A stretch of 64,000 nt of DNA from Apricaphanius iberus (GCA_028564705.1 JAPXFQ010002912.1:806001-870000), one strand, 5' to 3'; shown: positions 24,657-37,015, counted from the stretch's first letter. A program made the numbers and translations. Notes: a model not told the origin generated them from the sequence alone.

Positions 24657-24846
24657 TTAAGATATTTTTAAAGCAGACTATTTTACTGCTAGAGTTGTTA
24701 GCTCAACTTTAGCTTTTAGCACGGTAAGTGTCAGATTACAAATGGCGATGCGGTGTTTATTGATGAACTAGGCAAGACCTGGCAGTCTTGCAGGCTAACA
24801 TGTGATTGGCTCTGAAACCAGGAAGTATGGAAGTCGGACAGATTTT

Positions 24847-25355
24847 CCCTTCATCCAAATACTTAGTATGAACTACATGCTACGTAGTAGCTACTAATTG
24901 CCTGTTGATGCAGTGAATATTGCGTAGCAAACGAGCGAGTAGGAGGCATGAAATCGGACAGATTGCTCCACCATTTTACCGGATGTTTACGTTACGCCGC
25001 CTGCGATCCCGTTAAACATTAACTTAATAACGTCAATATTTAATCAGTTAAAAAAAATTTTTAATTAATCAGTAACATCGCTACACTTTTACATTTATAT
25101 GCAGAGATTGTGGCGTTGTCAATGGTTGATAGTTCCTCGGTAGACAACGTCACTCTTCTTCTACGATTTTGGGGCTTCCGCTGCATTGTGGGATAGCGTA
25201 GCATACACCGGCTGCTTACTGTGGCGGCAGTACACATCCGGGAACTTTATGCCTACTACTCCAATCCATACTGGAGATTTGGATCTACTACATCGCTCGC
25301 TTACTGCTTTTAGCCTGCTACGTACAAGGCGTAGTAGGGCTATTCGGATGCAGGG
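24847..25355. mobile_element. MITE family R9, copy 1
   Basis: It starts CCCTTCATCCAAATACTTAG and ends, reversed, CCCTGCATCCGAATAGCCC. The copy at 50,205-50,730 is highly similar inside (GTTGATAGT, CGCTGCATTGTGGGA, CACCGGCTGCTTACTGTGGC, GGAACTTTATGCCTACTA). Subterminal TACTACATGCTACGTAG words are partly palindromic. No protein. The superfamily is unclear; flanking triplets TTT and ATT do not match here. Confidence 0.7.
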
Positions 25356-25479
25356 ATTGTAAACGTTGACTACATCCCATAGAAATGTTTTTAAATGACA
25401 AAAACTTAAAACCACCCAACCGGTTGAGATCGTGATCTATTCCAATGTAACCTTCCCTTCTTAGATATTGCACCTTTAA

Positions 25480-27870
25480 GTACATCCTTACTCGATAGTT
25501 TGTGTAAATATATTGGTCTGAACCTCAAAAGTACAAAATGCATACAAAAAAACTGTAGATTAATTCTGGCGAAAAGATAGAATCCAGTGAAATGTACTGG
25601 ATGAACTGGGATGTTTAGAATTACAATTTTTGTTCATTGTTATTGAGCTCGATCAGAAGAACTAAAACTGTTTCACTGAGGTGAGGAAGAAGAGACTTGT
25701 CTGCCACAGGTAGAATACTGACAGCTCATAAAGCCTACCATAAAAATAAAATAAATCTGAACCCTTTATCACTGAGATCTGTCAGAGCACATTAGTAATT
25801 TTCCGAGAAACAGATTTTCCAACAATTGAGTTTTATTAAACGTTTTCCTCAAGTATTATGACTTCAGTTTGTGAAATTTTGCGTTCTATTAGTGATTTTA
25901 TTGTCTTCAATCATTAAGTTTCATCTTACATAAATGTTTTGCTGTTTCGGGCCACATTTATTTTTTTAATAACTAAAAGCTTGACAAACCTTTTTTTTTT
26001 TAAAAAAAAGGACTGAAATTTTAATTACATAATTTTCAAAGTTATAATAGAAAGTTTTAATTCACCTTCATCTGTAGACTTAATCAATATTTATTCCCAA
26101 AAAGCCTTATTTAAAAAAAATTGTACTTATTTTTAACGTTAATTTTCAATTAATAAAATTTACTGTCAGTTTTTATTTACTGAATAATTTTTATCTTTGC
26201 ACGGTTTAAAAAAAATATATATATTTTTTTAGGTTTTCCGTAAATTTAACTTTGATTACTTTTTATTGCTGTTGGCCACAAATATTTAAAACTTTTCATT
26301 TCTGAAATGCATTTTTTACATTTCTTGCTGTGGCATTATTTTAGTTGAAATACATTTGATTTAAATATATTTTTAATTTATTCTTTTTTACAAAAAAATT
26401 TTTTCGCAATTGCTATTTAATGTGCATCATTTTATTTAATTATTCAAATTCTCTCAATTTATTCAAGGCAAATTATCTCCAACAAATATGGTAATTCAAA
26501 AGTTTCCAGAAATTAGCAACAAAAAAAAAAAGTTTTATTTTTTTATCCAGAGTGACCAGATTGTAGCCAAAGCAAATTGTTAACATTTAGACTATCTCAG
26601 ATGAGTAGCAACCCTAAAAGGAGTTTGATATGAAACATCTGCAGGAAATACTGAGCTTCTAATCAAATATAAAATTTAGCAGCAAAGTTTTTAAAAAGGT
26701 AAACATGCGGCGGAGCGTAAAGGAGAAGAGAAAAGCTGCCTATGCCTTATGGGATGTTGTTTAGTGTTCCTGAGAAAAAGGCCGACAGGGAAACCTGAGG
26801 AGGCAAAAGAAAGGGAGAATGAAGCCAAGAAGTTGAAATGAAGCCAATCTGAGAAAGATCCGACACACAGGAAATGAGAACAACATGAACTGAACACAGA
26901 AAACCAGCACAAACCCTCACTGTAAGCAGCAGTTACACAACATCCCAGCTCACCGCACAAATAAAGACACACAGTCGCTGCTTGTATGGCGCTCATGTGA
27001 CCCCGATGCGTTCACATGACTCAGAAAGTAAAATCTCTGCAAGCAATCAGGGAGTGATTACACTGATGGCTTTAATTATCAGGAAACAATAAATACACGT
27101 GATCAGCCATTAAATAAAATATTCCTCCGCAGCATTAATCTGATCTGGAGGTATTCACCGCAAAGCAAACACGGTTAGTTTCCTGCAGATTAAGGTTCCA
27201 CACAGCTGGATGATCCTGTTAGCATTCATAAATGGGTCAGAACAAAAAGAAGAACACTCTCTGGAGGAAGGGCTTCAGAGGTAAATGCAGCTTCTTCAAC
27301 AGACAATGATAACCATAAAAGTTCAATAATAAACCAGTTTCAGTTGCTGCCGCTGTTGACACTGTAAGGTGTGGCTCGCTCTGGTCACAAAGCCCAACGA
27401 CGATCGCTTCCCAGACATCTCTGCAGCACCGGATCCCCCGAGGGAGGCCCTGGCCCAATCAGAACGAGTAAAACACAGGAAATAAGCATTCAGAAGGAAA
27501 GCATGATTAAACTTTATGTAGTGTTCACTCCCTTACAGATCTACTGAAGTCATTTTAGCTCGTGTATGAGCAGCAAAAAGCTGTCCAGGATCAAGGCGTG
27601 ACGCCAAAAGAAAGTCAGTTAATGACACAAAACTCAAGAACCGATGTAAAAGTCTGACCTTTATCAGTACACGCTTAATACCAGCATCTGATTGGCTGCA
27701 TGACACCTTGAGGCACAGCATACAGCCAATCCTGTACCCAATAGTGTCCTTTCTCGCCAGCTAAGATGGCTCCACTCCAGATGTTCACCTCAAAGCTGAA
27801 TTTGTTTCTGTGGATTTATGTTTGAATTTAACACAACTTTTAATTAAAGTTTTTTACTGTTTATTTCAGT
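25480..27870. other. AT-rich noncoding stretch, possible regulatory part at 27.0-27.25 kb
   Basis: 25,850-26,560 is a very AT-rich, T-run-dominated stretch with no features. 26,690-27,480 is of mixed composition; around 27,050-27,180 the words GGCTTTAATTATCAGG and AGCATTAATCTGAT suggest possible conserved regulatory sequence. No gene is supported. Confidence 0.3.
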
Positions 27871-28372
27871 CAGAGGTGGGTAGAGTACCCACAAATTATA
27901 TTTAACTAAGAGAAGCACTACTTCAATAAAAAAGTATTTGCTAGACAGTAAAATTTAATTTAATATTTTCAAAATTAGGTCATCAGACAGACAAATTTAA
28001 AGTTATGGGGAGATTCCGGTATTTCAAAAAGAAAAAAAATTAACAAGATATTGACAAAATAAACTTAAGCAGAAGTAGTACTTTTCTGGGTGAAAACATG
28101 TCAAAAATAATACCATATATATCTTAGAACCGTGTAAAACGCACATCCAGGGATTTATGTTGTTTACTGTGTATTTACTTGACCTCAAAATCCAAAAAGC
28201 TGAACAGATAGAAAACGACAGTAGAAAAAGGCGTGTGCAGAAACTGATGGTGTCGTTGAATAAACTGTTGGTTTGTCTGTGTCTGGTTTTCAGAAAATGT
28301 ACTCAAGATTAGTGATACTTCATAATAATATTACTCAAGTAAAAGTGAAAAAACATGGTTAAGTAGGTACAA
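27871..28372. repeat. DNA-repeat with GGTGGGTAGAGTACC end
   Basis: The left end CAGAGGTGGGTAGAGTACCC is a terminus I know from a common vertebrate/fish repeat. The right part (TACTCAAGATTAGTGATACT, ATTACTCAAGTAAAAGTG) carries the ACTCAAGTAA words typical of the other end of that family. Noncoding and worn. Confidence 0.5.
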
Positions 28373-30059
28373 CCCATATATATTCACTATGCAACAATTA
28401 TTTCATGAACGTAAATTCTTCAAACTCCAGACGTTCCATTATTTTGGTTGAAGCTTCTTACTTTTTCATGGAAATAATTTAACATTTTGAAGTCTTTATT
28501 CACTTTTTTGTCCACTTTATGTTCAAGTTATCTTTTTATTAATCTTTTATTATCATCTCACTTTTGGATGCAAATCCATGAAATATTAAATTATACTGTT
28601 GTTTCTGTATGGATTTATTTTTAAACATTATGTAATGTTTTTATTTTATTTAAACTTCTGGTAAATAACCCGTTTACTTCTGAACACACATGGACATTTT
28701 GTCTATATTCTCTGTTTTTGAATTATTCTACACATTTGTTCAATCAAACCTGAGTAAACCACTTTATATGTAATAGATGTACAGTACTTTTTTGTCCTTC
28801 ATGTACATATATCATCATCAATTCTGTTTGCCGTTTTTTACTGTTCTATTTTTCTTCTGTGAACCTAGTTGCTTCAATTACCCCTCACTTTGCTGCCGTT
28901 ACAGTTTAATTTACCCTTTGTGGGACGATAAAGGATTACTGTCTTCGATTCATTTTTGATCAGCTCTAATTACAGACAACAACCTTTAAGCATGAATTAA
29001 ACATACTCAACACAGTAATCTGTCATTTTTATATTAGCTGTAACCAACAGGTGGTGTCATTTAAAGGGCTCATTAATTGTTTTTTATTTTTTTTATGTTC
29101 TCTCTTATGAAAGAAAGCAGTCGTCTGTAAAAACAAAATATTTAACAGCAATAAAAGGTGGAAAACAATGATCTGTGTGTAATATTGTAGTTTACTGGAT
29201 ATGAATGTACTTTAAAATGAATAAACTTTTTTTTATTGTAAATAATAGTGGAGTGTAAATGTCCAGCAAGAAGAAGTGCTTCACTTTTAAAGGCCACAGG
29301 ACGATGAGTCTTTGGTCTGCAGCGAACAGAAAAAAGAAAAAAACTGCTTTAGACACTTATGTGGTTCTGGTGTCGAAAATTAAAACAACTAAAACATTTT
29401 TTGTATTTATCCACAGCTTCATAGATGAATAAAGATTAAAAACAACCAATTTAAAGTCTGAATGCTTCATCTCTAGTCAGCATTTGTGTGCACGATTGCT
29501 ATCAATGCGTGAACAATAAACACAACAAGACGTGCTTTTACCCACACCCTGCATGATGCTGCGCAGGGAGAAAAGCCAGCAAATAAATGAGCTTCAAAAG
29601 AGCGAGAGACGATAAGGAACACGGAGACGCTAAGTGAGAAGATGAGACCTGAGGGACGTGAGGAAGCAGAGGAGAGGACTGTGGTTTGGGGTTTCCTGTG
29701 GTGGAGGAGAGGTCAGAAAACGGCCGGATCGCCGTGCACCACCTTTCAGGAGCTGGCGTCTGTGTGCAAACTTCACCACTAAGTGTTTGGGAAGGAAGCA
29801 GACCACATGTGGAACAGGCTGCACACACAGACATGCATTCACACTCTCAGGCCACCGTGCTGGCTCCCAATGTTGCAGAACGGACACACACCTCCACTAA
29901 CAGCCGAGGCAGACCACCAAGCTGACGCTCCCACAGCTACAAACCAAGACAAAAAAAACCAAAACAAAAACAGGACTGAGGATGAGTCAAAAACTTTCAA
30001 CAGCTGGTAGCAGGATGTCACCGTCTTCATCGGAGCAGCTCGGACTCATTAAACGACAC
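28373..30059. other. Unassigned, with a LINE/SINE-type tail near 28.9 kb
   Basis: At about 28,890-28,945 the sequence TTTAATTTACCCTTTGTGGG then ACGATAAAGGATTACTGTCTT resembles the 3' tail of a fish retroposon (CCCCTTGTGGGACGAATAAAGGATTA). Otherwise no gene. Several overlapping frames at 29,538-30,030 on both strands have no recognised domain. Confidence 0.35.
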
Positions 30060-30111
30060 ATGGTTTTAATCAAAGGCCCCCCCCCCACACACACACATGC
30101 ACACACACAGA
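30060..30111 (+). repeat. C run and CA microsatellite
   Basis: A run of nine C is followed by imperfect CA repeats broken by TG. Confidence 0.8.
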
Positions 30112-30453
30112 CCTCCTCACCTTCAAGAGCTCAAAATCGTGGAGATCTGATGCCCTTCCCGCTCCGCTCTCACATGTGGGGTTTCACTTTGTCCCGAGTC
30201 AGAAGTGCAACGGCGTCAGATCTTATCAGGGGGGCGGTTTATGATGTCAACAAAATGACACACATTTCCTCCATCTAACAAACTGAGCCTCAGAGTTAGA
30301 ATGATGTTCCAGGTCCTCCTGAAACCAAAAATTCCCACTGAAAACCAAAAACATTCCACATGCTACCAGGATTCCTGCATGGTCCAAAGAAATTGAGTTG
30401 TTGTTTTTTTTGCAGGCTGATCATGTATTACTACATCCAGCTGAAATATTCTA
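30112..30453. other. No gene recognised
   Basis: Noncoding. Confidence 0.4.
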
Positions 30454-30510
30454 CTAGAGATGCACCGATCTGCTTTTCCAGGCCAATACCGATATCTGGT
30501 TTTCTTTGAG
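30454..30510. repeat. DNA-transposon terminus fragment
   Basis: AGAGATGCACCGATCTGC followed by CCAATACCGATATCTGG matches in style a frequent fish DNA-transposon end (GATGCACCGATC ... GGTATCGGCC). Its partner end was not found; the palindrome begins shortly after. Confidence 0.4.
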
Positions 30511-30582
30511 GTCTAACCTCAACACTTCCACTCAAAAAGCCTGTGAATATTCTCATTCATCCAGGTCATGGCTATCTCAAGG

Positions 30583-30795
30583 AGCTTAATTTTGCATTCC
30601 TTTTTGAGTGGAATCTCAAGGAAATTTCATTCGAACGCAACTGGACTTGGTAATTTGTTTTGGAAGACGTTTCACCTCTGATGAGGCCTCTTGGATAAGA
30701 GGTATAACGTCATCCAAGACAAATTACCAAGTCCAGTTACGTTCCAATGAAATTTCCTTGAGATTCCACTCAAAAAGGAAAGCAAAATTAAGCTT
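30583..30795. repeat. Large palindrome, fold-back (possibly Penelope-like) element
   Basis: The left arm (30,583 to about 30,680) and right arm (about 30,697 to 30,795) are inverse copies. In the 76-bp part that I aligned by eye (30,588-30,663 against 30,715-30,790) 72 positions pair; the arms then continue inward with GACGTTTCACCTCT against AGAGGTATAACGTC. The loop is only about 17 bases (GATGAGGCCTCTTGGAT). The words GGACTTGGTAATTTGT and GACGTTTCACCTCT recall the terminal repeats of fish Penelope-like elements. It is noncoding; a 69-codon frame here (30,608-30,817) is an artefact. Confidence 0.8.
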
Positions 30796-32488
30796 TGTAG
30801 GTCAAATTTTTTCGTGAGCTGCATCAAAAACCATCGCCATCCTTCAATCTATGTATTAATTACCCAGTCGCACTTCAATTAACTTATTTACATCACAACT
30901 TTACATGATGAAAATGTGATAAAAGGTGTTTAACACAGACATTTTTGAGGACATACACTAGAATTGTCAAACTAAATCAGAAATATGTATTGACCATAAC
31001 AAAACACAAATGTGTGATTTGCTCTGAACTTTGTCTTGAAATTGGTCAAAGAGGAGGAAGTGTAAAGTGAAAGATATAAATGAAGCTTTTCGGAAGCAGA
31101 GAAAGAGTAAAAAGCTTATTAATCATAGCTTCATATGACCTAATCACGCTGATTACTGTTTCAGAAGAAGGTAAGCAGACGGATCTAGATCTGCGTTTAA
31201 GCAAATCTTGCATTTTCCGTTTCCGCCGAACAGAAATGAGTCAAGGACACCACCCACTCACACTCACCCGTTGCTCAATCTATTGCAAACACGACCTTTG
31301 GTCACTCATAGACAGGCAGAAACATGTTTCATCCGCACCGAGCGGATAGCTGTCCAGGTCCTGCAGCTTTTCACCGAGCCAACATAAAACCTGCGCAATA
31401 CTTTCAAAAAAATTGGCTCCACTTTCATTTCACAGAAAAGCAATACTTTTGGAAAATATCTCCTTAAACTAATACGTGAATCTGAATTCACTGAAGTATT
31501 TTAATCGTGCTGGATAAAAATCAAAAGTTTTATTAGCAGATAACTGTCAAACCCTCACACTGAATGTCGCTTCAGGTCAGTTAGGCCAGTTACTGAAAAC
31601 TACATTCTCTTATTTTATAAATAAATAAAAAAAACATTGAGTTTTGGTGCTTTTTTTAATCAGCATTACAGTTCATGTAGATCCAAAAAAGCCCACCTCC
31701 ACCCTGATGCAACATCCACTTAAACAGCAGCAACTCTGACTTCAGGTTAATCTTTGACAGAGCATCTCTTCCCTCTGGCTGTTCCCTGCCAGTTTAACCC
31801 CCCTGAGGATGAAGAAGATGGGGGCATTTTTTTTATCGATTTTCCTTTAATTAAGCACCTGATTGCATCAGTTTAGGGGACTTTATAAGGTCTAAATGAT
31901 CTGAAATCACATTTTCTGTAACGTTAGAAGCTCTTTAAATCATTTCATATCAAAAGTTTTTCTGCAGTGAGTCGCATTTCCATGTCCTCTAAGCAGTAGA
32001 TGTGAAAACTAAAGATGAATGTGTTGGTGGTTTTCTCTCCATATAAACCTGAAGTTGCTCCGAAGCTATAAGGTTCTGACACGTCACCTAAAATGCTAAT
32101 CGTTTAATCAATTATTTCTACTGGACATCTGCCTGAACAAGTAGATCAGCCGAAAAAGCTGCTATGCCTTACGTACTCCGCTCTTCGCTTTGAAGATTGT
32201 AAAATTCAACGCTTTGATTTTCAGCTGCTGTGGATTTCTGAGATGGAGGTTTTATCAATCAGTGGTCGTTCTCGAACCATCAATGTCATCGCGAATGTTG
32301 GAAAACAGAACGTGAGAAAAAAAACTCCAGCTTGAGACTCAGACACCAGTTGCATGACTTTTTTTTATTTTGTGTAATGAAGAGTGAAAGGACGCCATTA
32401 TATAGGTATAGACAATGAAGATATAAACCTGGGATAATGAAACAGGCCCACCGGTTGGCCTTCAGAACGCTAATGGTTCAGTTGTAGA
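30796..32488. other. No gene recognised
   Basis: AT-rich noncoding sequence; frames at 31,080-31,491 have no recognised features. Confidence 0.4.
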
Positions 32489-33021
32489 CAGTGTTGCTAA
32501 AGTTATTTTAAAACAATAATCTGATTACTGACTACTGATTACTCACTTTACTGATATTTTAAAGTAACTAAGTTAGATTACAAGTTACTTTTGACAGCTT
32601 CCAATAACACCCCCCCCCCCCCTGCCTCAACATTTTGCCAATACTCTCTTTATTGAAAGTGCATCAACACTAAGGCTGGCAATATTATTGCTTTTTAACC
32701 ACACCAGCAACAGGTTGTGTCTTGGTCATGTACTTGCTTGCGCGCATACTACTGGAGAGTTCCACTAGGGGGCAGAGTACAGAAGGTATGTAAGACCATA
32801 TTTACCACCATTGTTGCTCGTTTTCTTACTGCTTTTGCTGCCACTGACCCATTGTACCAAATATATATTTTTGCTTAAGAAAATTACAAAAATAGTAACG
32901 CATAGTGGCTCGGACAAATAACTGTAATTTCATTACTGCCATGGAAATAATAATGTGTTGGATTAGTTGTTATTGAAAGCCATTTAGAGTAACGCGCTTC
33001 TAAGTAACTCGTTACTGGCAT
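32489..33021. repeat. Repeat family R11, copy 1
   Basis: ACAGTGTTGC, CTGATTACTGACTACTGA, GTAACTAAGTTAGATTACAA and CAATAACAC recur at 52,028-52,281 in the same order. The right end (TAACGCGCTTCTAAGTAACTC) is partly the inverse of the left subterminal AGTTACTT words, as in a common fish DNA repeat. It includes a run of 14 C at 32,610-32,623 (approximate). Confidence 0.6.
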
Positions 33022-33029
33022 TTAAAATA

Positions 33030-33183
33030 ATTAAATCTAAAATTTCAGGAAAAGAAGGAATTCAAGAAAAAGTTTAACACTTATCGAGATAAAATCAAAG
33101 TCGTTAGCACATAATTATTTTTGTTGAATAAAGCATGCCAAATATGTGCCAAACTGTGATTTTTGTGTACCATTGCACCCCTG
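33030..33183. repeat. Repeat family R6, copy 2
   Basis: Shares with 17,455-17,651 the interior TCTAAAATTT-CAGG / GAAAAGAAGGAATT order and the end AAACTGTGATTTTTGTGTAC then CATTGCACCCCT. It abuts R11. Confidence 0.5.
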
Positions 33184-35389
33184 GAGTTTAGTTACATACG
33201 TTTAAAAAAAAACTTAGAAAACTAAATATAAAACGACTAAACAAACAGAAAATATAGAAAGCATAATTTTGTAGATAGCCAAAAGCCTCACCCATACCTG
33301 GGGTTGTAAATCCATGTCATTAATCTAAAATGTACAATTTATATGATATGAAAGATTTATTGAGCTTATAATGTTGGCTGTCTCACTATATAGGCATTTA
33401 TCTCAATCAAAATAAACTAATGGAGAATATGGATGGTTTAGACCATTATTGAGCCAATATTTATTTGCCAGAATTAAAAACATTTCAAAACGACAAAAAA
33501 CTATTAATAAAGCTGCAAAATTTCTTGTCCTAAAAGGTTATCTGCTCATGTAGCTGGAAAATTGTACTTCTAAAACAGCAATCACTTAATAAGACAAACT
33601 CTCAGATGTATCCATCCTTTTCCATAGAGAACCTCTGATCCTCTGCAACAAGCCCACACAATAGATCTACACAACAAGAGCAGCCAGTAATTAAAGGCAT
33701 TGTATGAAATCAAATGAAAATAGAACTTGGCTGGAATCATTAGACTGAAGGGCATTGTAGCTCTCATCCCACACTGCTTTTTGTCTTTGCATCTCCTTTC
33801 ATGTTTCCCATTCTTTACCAGGAGAAGCCTTTTATTCAGTTAATGATTACTCTGTCTTTCTGGAGTGCAACGCCTCACATCTGCCGAGCGCGCTGACTGA
33901 CGGGATCCCAAATTAACGGGGAGAGACGGAGACGGTACCCAGGTTGCTTAAATGGCCCTCCACGCTCCCCGCTCTTCGCTCGGCGGAGGAGTATCCATCA
34001 CCATGAGCTGCAGAGTGCGTGACAGGTAGCAACAAGGAGCGTGCATATGTATCAGCAGTCAAGATGATGAAGTTTAAAGGCCATCTGGGGTGATATAAAA
34101 ATGACGCCTCATGGTTGGAAGACTGCAGACATTGCACACTTGGGAGTTTTGGAAAAGCGCGACGCTGACAGAACTGATGTACAAATTGTTCCATCAACAG
34201 AACAATGCGGTTTGTGTTGATGGGATTTTTTTTTTTCCTCCTGTCCCTCCCTGTCTTCTACATTTTAACTCTCAAAGCGAGGAAACAACAGGCAACAGTC
34301 TTCAGGACGTAGCATGAAACGTTGCACGTCTCTTCTGCCCCTTTTTCCCATTTCTGCTCAGTAAGAACCAGTGTAAAGCCCAAATATGCTCCACAAGAGA
34401 TCTGAAATCTCTTTCACGACAGTCGCAGAACTAAAATGACATTAAAATTGACAGATTAGTTCATGATTTGTCACAATGTGGCTGCGTATGACAAACGCAC
34501 GGATCTGGATTTGAATTGAAAATGATTGTGACAAGCTTTTGTTTTTCCAAATCGTTTAATGGTTGATTATAAGAAAGAAAGAAAGATTCTTTGTACCAGC
34601 CAGAAAAAAATGACCCCAGCGCCTGGTGAGTCATTGTAACTTTTTAGAACCGGGATGTTTGGTTCTAACAAAAACAACTAAACCTTCCTGGTCACCGAGT
34701 TGGATTTGGTTTGATTTGTTTCTTTCTGAGCCCATAAAGGAATTTATAGCCATTAATAACTCTCAAAATGATTGAGCAACGGAGTAATTAATTGTTGCAG
34801 CTTCACTTCTGGAGCTTGCAGCAGAAGCAGCAGGGGTTCCTATACGAGCAGCTTGCTTAGAGCTGTTATTATTTCTCCCCTTCACAAAGCCGGCGCCAGA
34901 TAAAATCTGCCAGGACGAAGCATTCCCGACTCCCTTGCTTGGAGGTCAGCGTGCAACCTTGTCCTTCGCACACAGACGGGCGCAGGAGCTGCAACACAAG
35001 GCCATTTAGAGTCAGAGCCTTGCTTCTGCTAGGATTCGGTCCCAACTGGGGTTTCTACAGGAAAAGCTGCTCCGAAATACGCATACACTGGTTAAGAAAG
35101 CAAATCTTTATCATGTAACAGTCAACACATACAGCTGTAGTTATCAAAAACCCTTCTTTCTTCTGCCGAAGTTTATTAGCCTCTGTTTTGATATGACTTG
35201 TTAATAATTTGGCTAGCTGCTGGCAAAATATCACAATGTAGCTCCAGTTAGTTATGTGCAAACAACATTTAGCAATATTTCGAAACACTGATTACATTAT
35301 CTTGAACATTATAAACTGGAATATAAATATTAATTCACCTGATTTAAAAAGATACGGAAACATAAAACATGTATGAATTACCACAATTT
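33184..35389. other. Unique-looking stretch, possible regulatory sequence
   Basis: No repeats recognised apart from a short AAAG run at 34,571-34,586. The parts 33,830-34,330 and 34,790-35,050 are relatively GC- and CpG-rich for this window and free of transposon ends. They are candidates for regulatory or conserved noncoding sequence. No exon could be supported. Confidence 0.3.
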
Positions 35390-36198
35390 AATCGTTTGCC
35401 TGAGTCTAGTTCAACACTATAATAACATACAAGTCTCCCCCTTTTTAAAAATATTTGTTTAATTAAACTTTCTCAGCACCTAGGAAATGACATCACTCAA
35501 GTCTTTTCCAGCTCAAACAGTAAAGGGAAGTAAGTATTAGCACACTGTCTGAACTGTATTTTATTGCTTTCGTCATCAAACTGACATTGTCAAGCTCTAC
35601 CTTTCAACTCCGATACAAACAAAAAAGATATTTATCATTGATTTCTTGTCTATCTCGTGCTATATGATGCTCCTAACGCTAATGTGGACTTAATGGCTAC
35701 TTTAAGATGAAAATTTCAACCCTGTAACAAAAAACTGCTTTAAACAGCCAAAATAGCAAAAAAATATTCTTATAAAAGTTTTTGATTCTCAGAGGTACAA
35801 ATACTCCATCGGATGCAATGTTCAGAAAACTTTCATGTTTAACAGGGAGAGTCTCCGCAAGGAGGGCGGAGAGATGAGGTGAAGACATGCAGGATGGGGG
35901 AAATCAAAGCAGGAACGACTGCAATGAGGACTTTAGTATCTGTGTTTGGTAGGCCTTTTTTTTTAAACATAGTAAATGTTTCATCAGAAAATAATACAGT
36001 TTTTCCTGGTGAACTGTTACTCGCCCAGTGTTAAGTTATTGATTGTTAGGCACATAATTAAGATAACGGCTCAAAAAAACTTTTTTAATATAATAATCAA
36101 ACTGGATCAGACTGAATCAGATTATGATAATCAATTCTAACTATTGAGAACCGGAATCAAATGAATTCTTTGTAAATTTGAATCGATACCTAGTCCTA
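35390..36198 (+). repeat. Repeat family R1, copy B (longest uninterrupted copy)
   Basis: Its left half matches 2,560-2,666 and 3,335-3,735; its right half ends with the R1 tail (AATGAATTCTTTGTAAATTT then GAATCGATACCTAGT) seen at 766 and 14,769. It therefore links the separate R1 pieces into one family of at least 800 bases. Noncoding. Confidence 0.55.
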
Positions 36199-36209
36199 TT
36201 CTCAGAAAA

Positions 36210-36340
36210 GTCAAAATGATTTAATTCCAATGTAAACGCTTGTCATAATCGGATAGATTTTTTTCAGGGCTCATTTACACAGTCAAATTCTAATCAAACT
36301 ATGATCAGATTAAATACATTTTGCACATGTTAGCACAGCT
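36210..36340 (-). repeat. MITE family R3, partial copy
   Basis: CCAATGTAAACG, CATAATCGGATAG, GGGCTCATTTACACAG and CAAATTCTAATCAAACTATG are the reverse complement of the R3 left part at 10,028-10,095. Confidence 0.5.
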
Positions 36341-36719
36341 ATTGATGTTACACTAAAGTTGAACTAATCGTGTGTTGCTTATTACCCAACTACAAGTTTA
36401 CTTCTTTTTGCTGGCAATTTGTTCTTTAAATAGTAAAAATGTGACATAATAAAAAAGGTTGAATTCTACCATTTTTTACCCCTCACAGTTTGGATATTTC
36501 TTCAAACTCCTGCAGTAAATTAACAAAAAAAAGACTCCCTGCAGAAAGGTTCCTAACTTGTTCTCATAAAGACTTTGGATGAATATGGGAGATAAACCGG
36601 CTAAGCAAAGTGGGTTTTAGCAATGAGATGGAAAAATGGATGCAGACTGGCCCAGCGCTGAGGGTTGGATTCAGAAACTTCCTCAGCAGAGCCTCGCATT
36701 TACAATGCAACACATATTT
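36341..36719. other. No gene recognised
   Basis: Noncoding. Confidence 0.4.
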
Positions 36720-37015
36720 ATGCTGGATTTCATCAAGGCTGCCTAATTTGATCTTGAATGGCATAAAATTAGTGAAGTAATCCGTGAATGAGGAGGGAAC
36801 CGCGCCGAGGCGGGCAGAGCCCAGGGCGAGCGGGGCCGCATCCGCTGGAGGCGACCGACGAGCCGTGCAATTAAAGCCGCGGTCATCGCATCCACTTTAA
36901 TCCAAACGCCCGCTGCCACAGCGTCACTGAGGAGTAACTCCCAGACCATCGGCGCCACAGGTGTTTCACATGTTATCATTTCTAAAGAGGAGGCAGCACA
37001 GAGCAGCAATCAGCT
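36720..37015. promoter_or_regulatory. CpG-rich block, candidate conserved element
   Basis: A sharp CpG-rich block (36,795-36,930) stands out in AT-rich surroundings and includes GCAATTAAAGCCGCGG and CATCCACTTTAATCC. It lies 300 bases downstream, in the minus-strand sense, of the candidate exon at 37,316-37,381. An 88-codon minus-strand frame covers it, but it has no recognisable motif. Regulatory element or unrecognised exon are both possible. Confidence 0.25.

Larger units (their letters stand above)
23912..25479. repeat. Outer repeat hosting two MITEs
   Basis: The left edge reads CCTTTAAACAGGTACGATAT and the right edge, reversed, CTTAAAGGTGCAATATCTAA, an imperfect inverted pair about 1.57 kb apart. 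Removing the two inner MITEs (24,169-24,656 and 24,847-25,355) leaves about 570 bases. This suggests one older element that took two later insertions. No target duplication was confirmed, so the outer element is tentative. Confidence 0.4.

Noticed and set aside
29538..30030. Cluster of open frames on both strands near 29.5-30.0 kb as a gene
   Set aside because: Frames overlap in all phases because stop codons are locally scarce; no consistent splice sites or motif.
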